A DNA stretch of 64,000 nucleotides. Origin: an uncultured Chthonomonas sp. Lineage in GTDB: Bacteria > Armatimonadota > Chthonomonadetes > Chthonomonadales > CAJBBX01. The DNA is taken from assembly GCA_903951425.1 (NCBI GenBank), contig CAJBBX010000086.1, positions 1 through 64,000 of the forward strand, given 5' to 3'. Numbering within the stretch: position 1 is the first letter of the stretch; each line of letters starts with the position of its first letter. Both the position numbers and the translations under genes were made by a program. The notes below the pieces were generated by a model that was not told where the DNA came from, made no database searches, and worked only from the letters and a program-made list of their open reading frames with translations. This document shows positions 41,626-49,285 of this stretch, piece by piece.

Positions 41626-41868
41626 TCACCACGTCCGCCTGCCGCTTGAGCCTCGCGCCGTAAAGCGCTCCGTGATCGCCCGGACCTCATCCTCCGCCAT
41701 CACTCGCCAATAGAGCCGAACATCGTGCATATCGCCCCGGGCACGCCGCCGGCCTACCTCGGTCTTGTGGTGGCCTGCATCTTCGCTCTCCCCGGCGACG
41801 CGCGCGTCGTGGTCTGCCACTGGGCCGCCGTGGACCGGGGCTACCTGAGCTGCGAGGGGCGGTTGTAG
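41626..41868. pseudogene. Composite gene-end remnant, second copy
   Basis: Minus strand 41626-41735 encodes GDMHDVRLYWRVMAEDEVRA, a LamG-domain end. Plus strand 41731-41868 is the degenerate sialidase 3' end (HWAAVDRGYLSCEGRL and stop) with the same internal deletion as 39957-40070. The following GGTGCAGGGCCTGCGC also matches the flank of the intact gene after 38841. The part 41521-41625 shows no gene. Confidence 0.65.
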
Positions 41869-41880
41869 GGGGGCGGTGCA

Positions 41881-41913
41881 GGGCCTGCGCGGCGCATCGG
41901 CGGGCGCAGGCCC
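41881..41913. terminator. Hairpin between sialidase remnant and phoA
   Basis: GGGCCTGCGC (41881-41890) and GCGCAGGCCC (41904-41913) form a 10-bp stem with a 13-base loop. It can serve the minus-strand phosphatase gene that ends at 41923. Confidence 0.5.
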
Positions 41914-41922
41914 GGCAACAGA

Positions 41923-43059
41923 CTACTTGGCCGCGGCGGGGATCAGTTGCCCCACCTTCAGGCCCAAGAGCGCGGCGATGCGCTTGGGGATGTCGGTGTT
42001 GTCCAGCACGCCGCTGAAGCGATCGGCGCACGGCCCGTCGGCCAGCAGCGGCACCACGGTGGCCGAGTGGCCCTTGGTGCCGAAGGCGACCGAGTACTCG
42101 CCTGTCGTGCCCGCGGCCGGGCCGACGATGGCCATGCCGCCGGTCTCGTGGTCGGCCGTGACGATGACAAGCGTGTCGCGGTTCTTGTGCGCGAACTCCA
42201 GGGCCTTGCCCACGGCGGTGTCGAAGTCCAGGGTCTGCTTCAGGGCGCCCGGCGCGTTGTTCGCGTGGCAGTAGCTGTCGATCTGGCCGCCTTCGACCAT
42301 GAGGAAGAAGCCCTTCTTCCGGGCTGAGAGCGCCTCCAGCGCCTTGACGGTCATGTCCGACAGGGAGGGCTCAGGGGCTTCGGTGGTCATGTAGGACATG
42401 CTGAAGAGGCCCAGCAGGCGGCCCGAGCGGGCGGCGGATAGCTCGGCCGCGCTCTTCACCACCGTGTAGCCCTTGGATCGCGCCTCGGCCAGCAGGTCGC
42501 GCTCGTCCTTGCGCTTGCTCCCTTTGGCCGACTTGGGCAGGAAGAAGGCCTCGCCCCCGCCCATCAGCACGTCTATCTTGCGGTCGAGGTACTGCGGAGC
42601 GATGGCATCCTCGTCGCCGCGGGCGCTCTCGTGGGCGCCGAAGCCGGCGGGCGTGGCGTGGGTGATGGTCACGGTCGTTACGAGGCCCACGGCCTTGCCG
42701 GCGCCCATGGCGGCCTCGGCGATGCTGGTCACGGCCGCGCCGGTGGGCAGGACGCCGAGCATGCCGTTCTTGGTCTTGTTGGCGGTGGCGAGCGCGGTGG
42801 CTGCGGCGGCCGAATCGGTGATGACGCCGTAGAGGGCGCCGGGACCGGCGCTCTGCGTCTTCACCATGGCGGCGTAGCGCATGGTGTCCATGTTCAGGGC
42901 CGCATCCGGCTTGCCGAACGAGAGCCTGGCCAGGCTGGTCTGCGCGAAGCCCATGCCGTCACCGATGAGCAGGATGACGTTGCGGGGTCTGGGCGCGGCG
43001 GTACAAGGGGCAAGGCTCAGCGCCAGCAGCGCGGGCGTGAGCCATCGAAGATGCTTCAT
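41923..43059 (-). CDS. phoA: Alkaline phosphatase
   Basis: 378 residues with a signal peptide (LTPALLALSLAPCTAA). The metal and catalytic motifs are complete: VILLIGDGMGFAQ with the Asp, GVITDSAAAATALA with the nucleophile Ser, TTVTITHATPAGFGAH, MVEGGQIDSYCH, TADHETGGMAI and TKGHSATVVPL. It is a periplasmic phosphomonoesterase with two zinc ions and one magnesium ion. No Pho box was identified upstream. Confidence 0.93.
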   Translation of the reverse strand: MKHLRWLTPALLALSLAPCTAAPRPRNVILLIGDGMGFAQTSLARLSFGKPDAALNMDTMRYAAMVKTQSAGPGALYGVITDSAAAATALATANKTKNGMLGVLPTGAAVTSIAEAAMGAGKAVGLVTTVTITHATPAGFGAHESARGDEDAIAPQYLDRKIDVLMGGGEAFFLPKSAKGSKRKDERDLLAEARSKGYTVVKSAAELSAARSGRLLGLFSMSYMTTEAPEPSLSDMTVKALEALSARKKGFFLMVEGGQIDSYCHANNAPGALKQTLDFDTAVGKALEFAHKNRDTLVIVTADHETGGMAIVGPAAGTTGEYSVAFGTKGHSATVVPLLADGPCADRFSGVLDNTDIPKRIAALLGLKVGQLIPAAAK

Positions 43060-43176
43060 GGGTTCGGGACTCCTCCAGCGTTATGATGACACACGGAGCG
43101 GGGCTACGGCGGCGGTGGGACGGCCGGACCGCCGTGGCCGTCCCCTTTCGACTTTGAACCCTCCCCTTTCAGCTTC

Positions 43177-45171
43177 CTATCTGGCGGGCGCCTTGCGGTA
43201 CGTGACCAGGGCTGACCCTGGGGCTTCCCTGGCGCTTACTCGCAGGTTGGCCAGGGCGGCGCCGGTGAGGGTGCGGCGCTCGCCGGTATCCTCGAAGGTC
43301 ACCTCGTAGCGGCCAATGGGGCGGAGGCCGCGCAGGCGTAGCTCCTGCTCCTCGGCGCAGGCGGCGCGACGGTAGGCTATGACGTAGCCCGCGTCCAGAT
43401 CGGCGCGGTGGAACTGGTAGGCGAACCAGCGGCTGGCTTCGGCGGTGTGGGGCAACGTGTCGTAGAAGTCGCCCAGCACGTAGGGGCGGAGCTTCTTCTG
43501 CACTTCGACGCTACGGCGCACGCCGGCCTCGTTCTCGGGCGCGTGGGCGGCGAGGCAGAGAACGTTGCCGGTGGTGGCGGCGCTGCGGAAGGCGTAGCTC
43601 GGCTCCAGGCCGAAGAGGCCGCAGGCGTGGAGCGGTAGCCAGCGGTAGAGGCCCGCGTTCTGCAGCTGGTCGGCCTCGGGGTGGGCGCCTTCGCACTGGA
43701 GGTCGCTATGCCAGAGGGGCAGGCCGCGCCGGAGGGCCTCGATGTCCAGCCGCCGGCCGCCGCTGGCGCAGAGGTCGATGAGCTGGCCGGGGTGCCGCTT
43801 TGCGAGTTCGTCCCACATGGCGTAGAGGCCCTCGATGTGGCGGATCTCGGTCATGCCCTGACGGTCCGGTGCGTCGCACCCGCGCCAGTAGCCCAGGGGC
43901 TGGATATTGAAGTCCCAGCGGATCCAGTCGAGGCCGGCCAGGGCGATCTGCGTGTCGATCTTGTCCGTGATCCAGCGGCGCGCCTCGGGGAGGTCGAGCC
44001 GGAAGAGGCCGCCTCCCGCGCCTCCGGCCACCCACTCGGGGTGTTCACGGGCGATCTGGGTGCCGGCGGCCACGCGCTCGGGCTCGAACCAGAGCAGGTA
44101 GCCGAGGCCCGCCGCGCGAGCCGCGTCGCCCACGGGCTTGAGACCGCGCGGGTACTTGGCCAGGTCGGGCTCCCAGGTGCCGGTGCCCGCGGGGAAGCCG
44201 CCGGGGTACCACTGCTGCGGGTCCATGTCGGACCAGAAGACCTCGACGCCGCGCTGGGCCAGGGGCTTCATGACGCGGATGTGCGGGCCCTCGTAGGAGC
44301 CGTCGGGGTCCACCTCGCCCACGGAGCCGCAGATGGGCGCGAAGACCACCTCGCCGTTGCGCCGGGGCGTGTTGAAGTCAAAGAGCGTCCGGCGCAGCAT
44401 CTGGGCGCCGCGGAGTGGATCGGCGCCGCGCCAGAAGACGAGGAGGATGCGCGGGGTGCGGATCTCCTCGCCGGCGTGGAGGCGCAGGTGGGTCAGCTCC
44501 ATGCCCGCCGTAGCGTGGGCCACGCCTGCCTGGTTGCGGATGCGCGCGGCCCACTGCCCGCTCCAGCCGATGGCCAGCGCCGCCCCGCCGCTCCCCGCCT
44601 GCACGTTGAAGAAGGGCATGTGGCCGTCAGACGAGCGGCCGCCCACCGGCGCGAAGCCGAGGCCGTCGCCGGTCGGGATGGGTTCGGCGACGGGCCGGAA
44701 GCTGTCGGCCGAGTTGCTGTCGCCCAGGGATCGGTGGAGGGTGAGGGCGCCGCCGCGCGCGCCGGTGAGGGCGGCATCCAGCGCCTGGAGGCCCTCGATG
44801 ATGGGCGTGTCGGCGGCTCCGGTGTTTGTCAGGTGGAGGGTCCACTCCAGCGCGGCGGAGGCGGGGTAGGCCACGGCCTCCATGCGGACGCGGAGGCCGG
44901 TGGGCTGCTCCTGCCAGGTCAGCGTGAGGGCAGTGCGCCGGGCGTCGATGCGGCGGACCGTGCGGGTGGCCTTCCAGCCCGCCATGGCCCGGCGCGAGGG
45001 GTTGCCGCCGTACGTGAACGAAAACGGCGCGGCGGCGGCGGGACCGGCGAGGTGGGCGCGGGTCCAGGCGGCGGCGTCCTGCCTCTCGGCGGGCGTGGGT
45101 GCGGCCGAGGCCGCGGCGGCGAGCAGGGCGACGAACGCGGCGCACAGGGCGCAGGCGGCGGCGGAAGGCAT
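43177..45171 (-). CDS. Secreted GH36-type alpha-galactosidase-like hydrolase
   Basis: 664 residues from the ATG at 45171, after AGGAGGT. Signal peptide (CALCAAFVALLAAAASAA). An N-terminal beta-supersandwich is followed by the GH36 barrel: YLLWFEPERVAAGT, WIRWDFNIQP with the nucleophile Asp, and LCASGGRRLDIEAL with the acid/base Asp. SYAFRSAATTGNVLC and a C-terminal beta domain complete the fold. Retaining alpha-galactosidase or alpha-N-acetylgalactosaminidase activity is expected. A CoA-binding-like gene lies 20 bases upstream in the same direction and may be co-transcribed. Confidence 0.85.
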   Translation of the reverse strand: MPSAAACALCAAFVALLAAAASAAPTPAERQDAAAWTRAHLAGPAAAAPFSFTYGGNPSRRAMAGWKATRTVRRIDARRTALTLTWQEQPTGLRVRMEAVAYPASAALEWTLHLTNTGAADTPIIEGLQALDAALTGARGGALTLHRSLGDSNSADSFRPVAEPIPTGDGLGFAPVGGRSSDGHMPFFNVQAGSGGAALAIGWSGQWAARIRNQAGVAHATAGMELTHLRLHAGEEIRTPRILLVFWRGADPLRGAQMLRRTLFDFNTPRRNGEVVFAPICGSVGEVDPDGSYEGPHIRVMKPLAQRGVEVFWSDMDPQQWYPGGFPAGTGTWEPDLAKYPRGLKPVGDAARAAGLGYLLWFEPERVAAGTQIAREHPEWVAGGAGGGLFRLDLPEARRWITDKIDTQIALAGLDWIRWDFNIQPLGYWRGCDAPDRQGMTEIRHIEGLYAMWDELAKRHPGQLIDLCASGGRRLDIEALRRGLPLWHSDLQCEGAHPEADQLQNAGLYRWLPLHACGLFGLEPSYAFRSAATTGNVLCLAAHAPENEAGVRRSVEVQKKLRPYVLGDFYDTLPHTAEASRWFAYQFHRADLDAGYVIAYRRAACAEEQELRLRGLRPIGRYEVTFEDTGERRTLTGAALANLRVSAREAPGSALVTYRKAPAR

Positions 45172-45191
45172 GGCGACCTCCTGGGGCGGTG

Positions 45192-45647
45192 TCAGAGCTG
45201 TTTGGCGATCTGCAGCATCCAGCGGTGGAGCCCGTGCGGGAAGCCAGCGCCGGGGATATGGAGGCAGGGGCAGCGCCCGGCGACGGGGTCGAGGCCCTGC
45301 TCGCGGGCGATGGTGATGGCGGCGGCCGGGTTGCCGTCGGTGTAAATCCAGAGGCGCGAGATGCCGGCGGCGGCGCACTGGCGGGCGGCATCGGCGGCGA
45401 AGGCTGCGGCGGAGGCGTTCCAGGGCGAAGGCGGCAGAAGAACGCAGCCATCCACGGGCCCGGCCTGGGCCAGCGTCGGGGCGCTCGAGGCGCCCCTCAC
45501 GGCGGCGCCGTCGGGCTCGACGGCCACGGCGCGCTTGCCTGCCTTGTTGAGCGCGGCGATGAGCACGGGGCCCTGCATGCGGCCGGAGGCCCGTGCGCCG
45601 AAGATGGCGTAGGTGGAACCGGCGAAGAACGCGTCTGACGGTTGCAT
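45192..45647 (-). CDS. CoA-binding-domain-like protein
   Basis: 151 residues, Rossmann-like. The start YAIFGARASGRMQGPVL, the middle PVDGCVLLPPSPWNASAAAF and CAAAGISRLWIYTDG follow the CoA_binding_2 pattern (short YccU-like proteins). No catalytic residues are known for this group. It is upstream of, and probably co-transcribed with, the GH36 gene. Moderate certainty. Confidence 0.5.
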   Translation of the reverse strand: MQPSDAFFAGSTYAIFGARASGRMQGPVLIAALNKAGKRAVAVEPDGAAVRGASSAPTLAQAGPVDGCVLLPPSPWNASAAAFAADAARQCAAAGISRLWIYTDGNPAAAITIAREQGLDPVAGRCPCLHIPGAGFPHGLHRWMLQIAKQL

Positions 45648-45860
45648 GGCCTCTCCTTCGCCCGCGGAACGGCGGACGCATAGGAGAGTCTAGCAGGCTG
45701 GGAGGCGCTTCGGTTGGCGCCGCCCGAAGGAAGCTCCGCGGCCTGAGGCTCGGCACACGCCGACCCCAGGCTGCGGACCAGGGGGCTTGCGCCCCCGACC
45801 GGCCGGGTCACGGACCGCGATGCACTCGCGGCGCACCCGGGCGGCCGCGCCGTGGGCGCT

Positions 45861-46157
45861 CTACCAGCGCCGACCGCCGCCGCCGCCACCGCCGCCGCTA
45901 CGGTTGGGCTGGCGCTCTTTGGCCTCGTTCACCACGATGGTCCGGCCACCGAGCTGCGTGCCGTCAAGCTGCTTGATGGCGGCCTCGGCCTCGTTGTCGT
46001 TAACCATCTCGACAAAGGCGAAGCCCTTGGCCTGGCCGGTGTCGCGGTCCATGATCACCTGTACGCTGCTTACCTGCCCGTGCTGCGCGAACATCTGCTC
46101 CAACTGGGCGTCGTCGATGCTGTAGGGAAGGCTCCCCACGTAAATCCTCTTGGCCAA
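45861..46157 (-). CDS. RNA-binding protein with one RRM and Gly-rich tail
   Basis: 98 residues. RNP2 is RIYVGSLPYS and RNP1 is KGFAFVEM. A Gly-rich end GGGGGGGGRRW completes the typical bacterial RRM protein, often cold-induced in other groups. The start is a TTG at 46157: GGGAG lies six bases upstream, and the domain begins at once. An ATG further up would add an unrelated sequence. The minus-strand hairpin GGGGGC TTGC GCCCCC at 45781-45796 may end the transcript. Confidence 0.9.
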   Translation of the reverse strand: MAKRIYVGSLPYSIDDAQLEQMFAQHGQVSSVQVIMDRDTGQAKGFAFVEMVNDNEAEAAIKQLDGTQLGGRTIVVNEAKERQPNRSGGGGGGGGRRW

Positions 46158-46346
46158 TGCAATCTCCCATGGTACGTCGTTGCGCCTGCAGGCCGGATGC
46201 CTGCGGGCGTCCTCCGCGGCTGGACTGTCGTCCACTGGGCGCCACAGGATGGGCCCAGAACCGCTTGTGGCATTGTGACGGTTACTACCGCCCCTGTCGC
46301 TGGACCTGAGCCCAGTCCTGAGCCGGCGATTAGGCCGGGTCTGGTC

Positions 46347-46904
46347 CTACGGCATGGCCCGGCCGACGGCGTCCAGCAGGGCGTCGCCCGGCATGGCGCC
46401 CAGGGCGAACGGGTCGCCGTTGATGAAGAGCGCGGGCGCGGAGCCCACGCCGCTGCGGATGCCGGAGCGCAGATCCTCGCGAACGCGTTCGGCGTGGATG
46501 TGCCCGCTGAGCTCGCGCAGGAACCGGTTGGTGTCGAGTCCCAGCTCGCAGGCGTGCTCCACCAGCCGCCCGGCGTCCAGCACCCCTCCGTCGGAGAGCA
46601 GGCGCTCATGCATCTGCCAGAAGAGGCCCTGCGAGGCGGCCGCTTCGGCGGCCTCGGCGGCCTGCTGCGAGTGCGGGTGTAGCTCGGTGACGGCGAAGTG
46701 GCGGTAGACGAAGCGTAGCCTATCGCCGAATGCGATGCGAGCCCGATCGACCTGCTGGTGGGTCGGCCCGCACGCGGCCGACTCGTAGTCGCCATACATG
46801 ACGAGTGTGACCGGGGCGGTATCCGCGCCCAGCGCGTGCTCGTCGTGGCGCATGGGCTGGGCCGTCAGGACGGCTGCGGACCGCAGCCCCGGCGCTACGG
46901 ACAT
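46347..46904 (-). CDS. DsbA/Thioredoxin_4-type protein with altered redox site
   Basis: 185 residues. It fits the DsbA-like group that is often fused to NhaA: PVTLVMYGDYESAACGP, DRLRFVYRHFAVTELHPHSQ, AAEAAEAAASQGLFWQMHE, REDLRSGIRSGVGSAPALFI. In relatives the first motif is DYECPYCG; here the first Cys is Ser and CPYC has become SAAC, leaving a single thiol. No signal peptide is apparent. It may act as a cytosolic monothiol protein or have lost redox function. The ATG at 46904 lies inside the end of the Zn-ribbon gene. Confidence 0.75.
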   Translation of the reverse strand: MSVAPGLRSAAVLTAQPMRHDEHALGADTAPVTLVMYGDYESAACGPTHQQVDRARIAFGDRLRFVYRHFAVTELHPHSQQAAEAAEAAASQGLFWQMHERLLSDGGVLDAGRLVEHACELGLDTNRFLRELSGHIHAERVREDLRSGIRSGVGSAPALFINGDPFALGAMPGDALLDAVGRAMP

Positions 46905-47200
46905 GCCTTGATGGGCGTCAGCTTCACCCAGCAGAATCCGCACGTGGTGGCTGCGGCCATTACCTGCCTTTGGCACCTGGGGCAGGCTCGACGAGGGGCG
47001 TTGCGGTAGTGCTGCATCTCGGCGCTGTCCCATCGGCTGCTGCCGTCGTCGATCACACGGGTCTCCACGCCCACGTCGCCGGGCTTCATGGGGCGCAACT
47101 CCGACCAGCACTTACCGCAGCGAACCGCGGCGGCGCGGCACGATGCGCCGCAGATGGGACAGGCTCGGAAATCGGCGGTCTCCGCCGGGGTATCGGTCAC
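46895..47200 (-). CDS. Double zinc-ribbon protein
   Basis: 101 residues. Two ribbons of similar design: RACPICGASCRAAAVRCGKC and RACPRCQRQVMAAATTCGFC. A linker with DDGSSRWDSAEMQHY joins them. Such zinc-ribbon proteins often bind nucleic acid or protein; no function can be given. It overlaps the DsbA-like gene by 10 bases. Confidence 0.75.
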   Translation of the reverse strand: MTDTPAETADFRACPICGASCRAAAVRCGKCWSELRPMKPGDVGVETRVIDDGSSRWDSAEMQHYRNAPRRACPRCQRQVMAAATTCGFCWVKLTPIKACP

Positions 47201-47378
47201 TTCACCCTCCCACGGCGTTCGCGGGCTACGGACAGGAGCCGCTCCTCGCTCGAACGCACGATGCCATGGTAGCCCCGGCGGCGCGACCTGTCGCCGGTCG
47301 GAGGGTGCGTCCTCCGCCGGAGTATGGGACGGGCGGGAGCCGACCCAGGGGCCGGGTCGGGGGTGGGCTCTACTGGGG

Positions 47379-48011
47379 TCAGTCGAGGGTCGCGAGGCCC
47401 CTCCGCAGGGCGACGATAACGGCGTGGGTGCGGTCGGCCACGTCGAGCTTGGCCAGGATGTGGTTGACGTGGAACTTTACGGTGCCCTCGGCGATGAAGA
47501 GCTCGGCGCTGATCTCGGCGTTGGTCTTGCCCTTGACCAGGGCGCGGAGTACGTCCAGTTCGCGCTCGGTGAGCTCGGGGTACTCGGCCCGCTCGGCCAG
47601 CTTGACGCCTACGGTGGCAGTGATGCGCCGCTCGCCTGCGTGGACGGCGCGGACGGTGTCGAGGATCTCTTCGCAGGGGGCGTCCTTCACCAAGTAGGCA
47701 CGGGCGCCGGCGCGTAGGGCTCGGAAGATGCCCTCGTCGGTCTCGTAGGTGGTGAGGAGGATGATGCGCGCCTGCGGGTGCCGGCTGCGGATGGCCTCGA
47801 TGGCCTCGACGCCGTCCATCTCAGGCATGCGGAGGTCCATAAGCACCACGTCGGGACGAAGCTCTGCGTACATCTCGGCGGCCTCGCGCCCGTTGGCGGC
47901 CTGGGCGATAGGCTCCATGTCGACCTCGTACTTGAGCATCAGCGCGAGGCCGGCGCGCACCACCGGGTGGTCGTCGGCGATGAGCACGCGGATGGGTTTG
48001 GCGTCACTCAT
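47379..48011 (-). CDS. NarL/FixJ-type response regulator
   Basis: 210 residues. Receiver domain with IADDHPVVRAG (acidic pocket), DVVLMDLRMPEMDG (phospho-accepting Asp about 54) and YLVKDA (Lys). The LuxR-type HTH reads LTERELDVLRALVKGKTNAE and GTVKFHVNHIL. Its ATG overlaps the stop of the kinase gene (ATGA). Targets are unknown. Confidence 0.93.
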   Translation of the reverse strand: MSDAKPIRVLIADDHPVVRAGLALMLKYEVDMEPIAQAANGREAAEMYAELRPDVVLMDLRMPEMDGVEAIEAIRSRHPQARIILLTTYETDEGIFRALRAGARAYLVKDAPCEEILDTVRAVHAGERRITATVGVKLAERAEYPELTERELDVLRALVKGKTNAEISAELFIAEGTVKFHVNHILAKLDVADRTHAVIVALRRGLATLD

Positions 48012-48718
48012 GGCGTCGTCCTCCGTTCGGTTGTGGGCAGGATTGCGGAGATTTCGGTGCCGCGCTCGGCCCGGCTGGTGATGGTGAGGCTACCGCCCAC
48101 GCGGCGGGCGCGCTGGCCCATGCCGAGGAGGCCGAAGCCGCCCTGGTCGCCCTGGCGCTCAACGTCGAACCCGCAGCCGTCGTCCTGGACGCGGAGGCGC
48201 ACGTCGACGGCTCCGAAAGAGATATCGACCCAGACGAGGTGCGGGGAGGCGTGGCGGAGGGCATTGGTGACGGCCTCCTCGGCCACGCGCACGAGGCTGA
48301 GGCCCACGTCTGCGGGCACGCGGCGGGGCGTTCCGGCGATATGGAGGGCGATCTCCACCGGCGTATCGCGGCGGGCGCGCTCCACGGCCGCGGCCAGGGC
48401 GAGGTCGGGGCGCTCGTACTCGGCGGCGTCGGGCTGCAGGGCCCAGACGGCGCGGCGGGCCTCGGAGAGGCCCTGCTTGGCCAGCTCGGCGGCTCGGTCG
48501 ATGAGGCGCCAGGCGTCGTCGGGCCGTTGGGCGGAGATGCGCTGCGCCACCCTGAGTTGGAGGAGGATGCCCGTGAAGGCCTGCGCCAGGGTGTCGTGGA
48601 TCTCCTGCGCCAGGCGCTCGCGCTCCTCGCGGACGGCGGCCTCGATATGGCTCTCGGCAAGCTGGTCGGTCTCTACCAGCCGGGCGAGGTCGGCGTCCGG
48701 CAACGCGTGGGGCTCCAT
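48008..48718 (-). CDS. Sensor histidine kinase, HisKA_3 type, no membrane segment
   Basis: 236 residues from the ATG at 48718. A short helical N-terminus is followed by ERLAQEIHDTLAQAFTGI with the phosphorylated His, EEAVTNALRHA (N box), VQDDGCGFDVE (G1) and GFGLLGMGQRA (G2). It is cytosolic and lacks a recognisable sensor domain, so the input is probably intracellular or through a partner. It forms a two-component system with the response regulator downstream. Confidence 0.92.
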   Translation of the reverse strand: MEPHALPDADLARLVETDQLAESHIEAAVREERERLAQEIHDTLAQAFTGILLQLRVAQRISAQRPDDAWRLIDRAAELAKQGLSEARRAVWALQPDAAEYERPDLALAAAVERARRDTPVEIALHIAGTPRRVPADVGLSLVRVAEEAVTNALRHASPHLVWVDISFGAVDVRLRVQDDGCGFDVERQGDQGGFGLLGMGQRARRVGGSLTITSRAERGTEISAILPTTERRTTP

Positions 48719-48871
48719 GGCGGCTGCCCTCCTGATAGATGATACGCACGAATCGGCTCGACCGGCATGGGTGCGCGAGCCTATGCCATGCGGGTGCTGT
48801 ACCCTATAGGGGGCGTCGAGCGCCAATCGGGCGCCTGTGCAACGCGCTGAGGGGAGGGCCGCCGGCCTGCA

Positions 48872-49270
48872 ATGAAGGACCTGATCAAGTATCTGGCCGT
48901 GGGGCTGGGCGGTTTCCTGGGGGCCAATGCCCGATATATCGTGGGTGGGTGGGTGCAGCAGCGGCTGGGGCCGGGCTTCCCGTACGGCACGTTGCTCGTG
49001 AACGTGAGCGGCTGCTTCATCCTGGGGCTCTTCGCCACGCTGGCAGTGCGGACGACGTGGGGCGAGCAGTGGCGGCTGCTCGTGGCCATCGGCTTCGTCG
49101 GGGCGTACACGACCTTCTCCACGTTCAGCTACGAGACCCTGCAGCTCATCGCCGAGGGGAGCCGCTGGCGGGCTGCCGCCGCGAACGTGGCGGGGAGCGT
49201 GGCGGCGGGTTTCGGGGCGGCCGCCCTGGGCGTGGCGGCCGCGCGGGCGCTGTTGCGGCTGCGGCTGTAG
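48872..49270 (+). CDS. crcB: Fluoride channel Fluc
   Basis: 132 residues, four membrane helices. Family motifs: GLGGFLGANARYIVG, YGTLLVNVSGCFILG with the polar Asn, and GFVGAYTTFSTFSYE with the Phe track residues and Thr/Ser. It is a dimeric fluoride-export channel. The start at 48872 follows GGGGAGGG. The leader of about 100 bases was checked for a fluoride riboswitch and is not convincing. Confidence 0.93.
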   Translation: MKDLIKYLAVGLGGFLGANARYIVGGWVQQRLGPGFPYGTLLVNVSGCFILGLFATLAVRTTWGEQWRLLVAIGFVGAYTTFSTFSYETLQLIAEGSRWRAAAANVAGSVAAGFGAAALGVAAARALLRLRL

Positions 49271-49285
49271 GGCCCGCCGACTGCG

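Noticed and set aside
48781-48871. Possible fluoride riboswitch upstream of crcB
   Set aside because: The GATGG and GCTGATGGCC-type conserved parts and the pseudoknot could not be found. Only GCGCTGAGG is vaguely similar.
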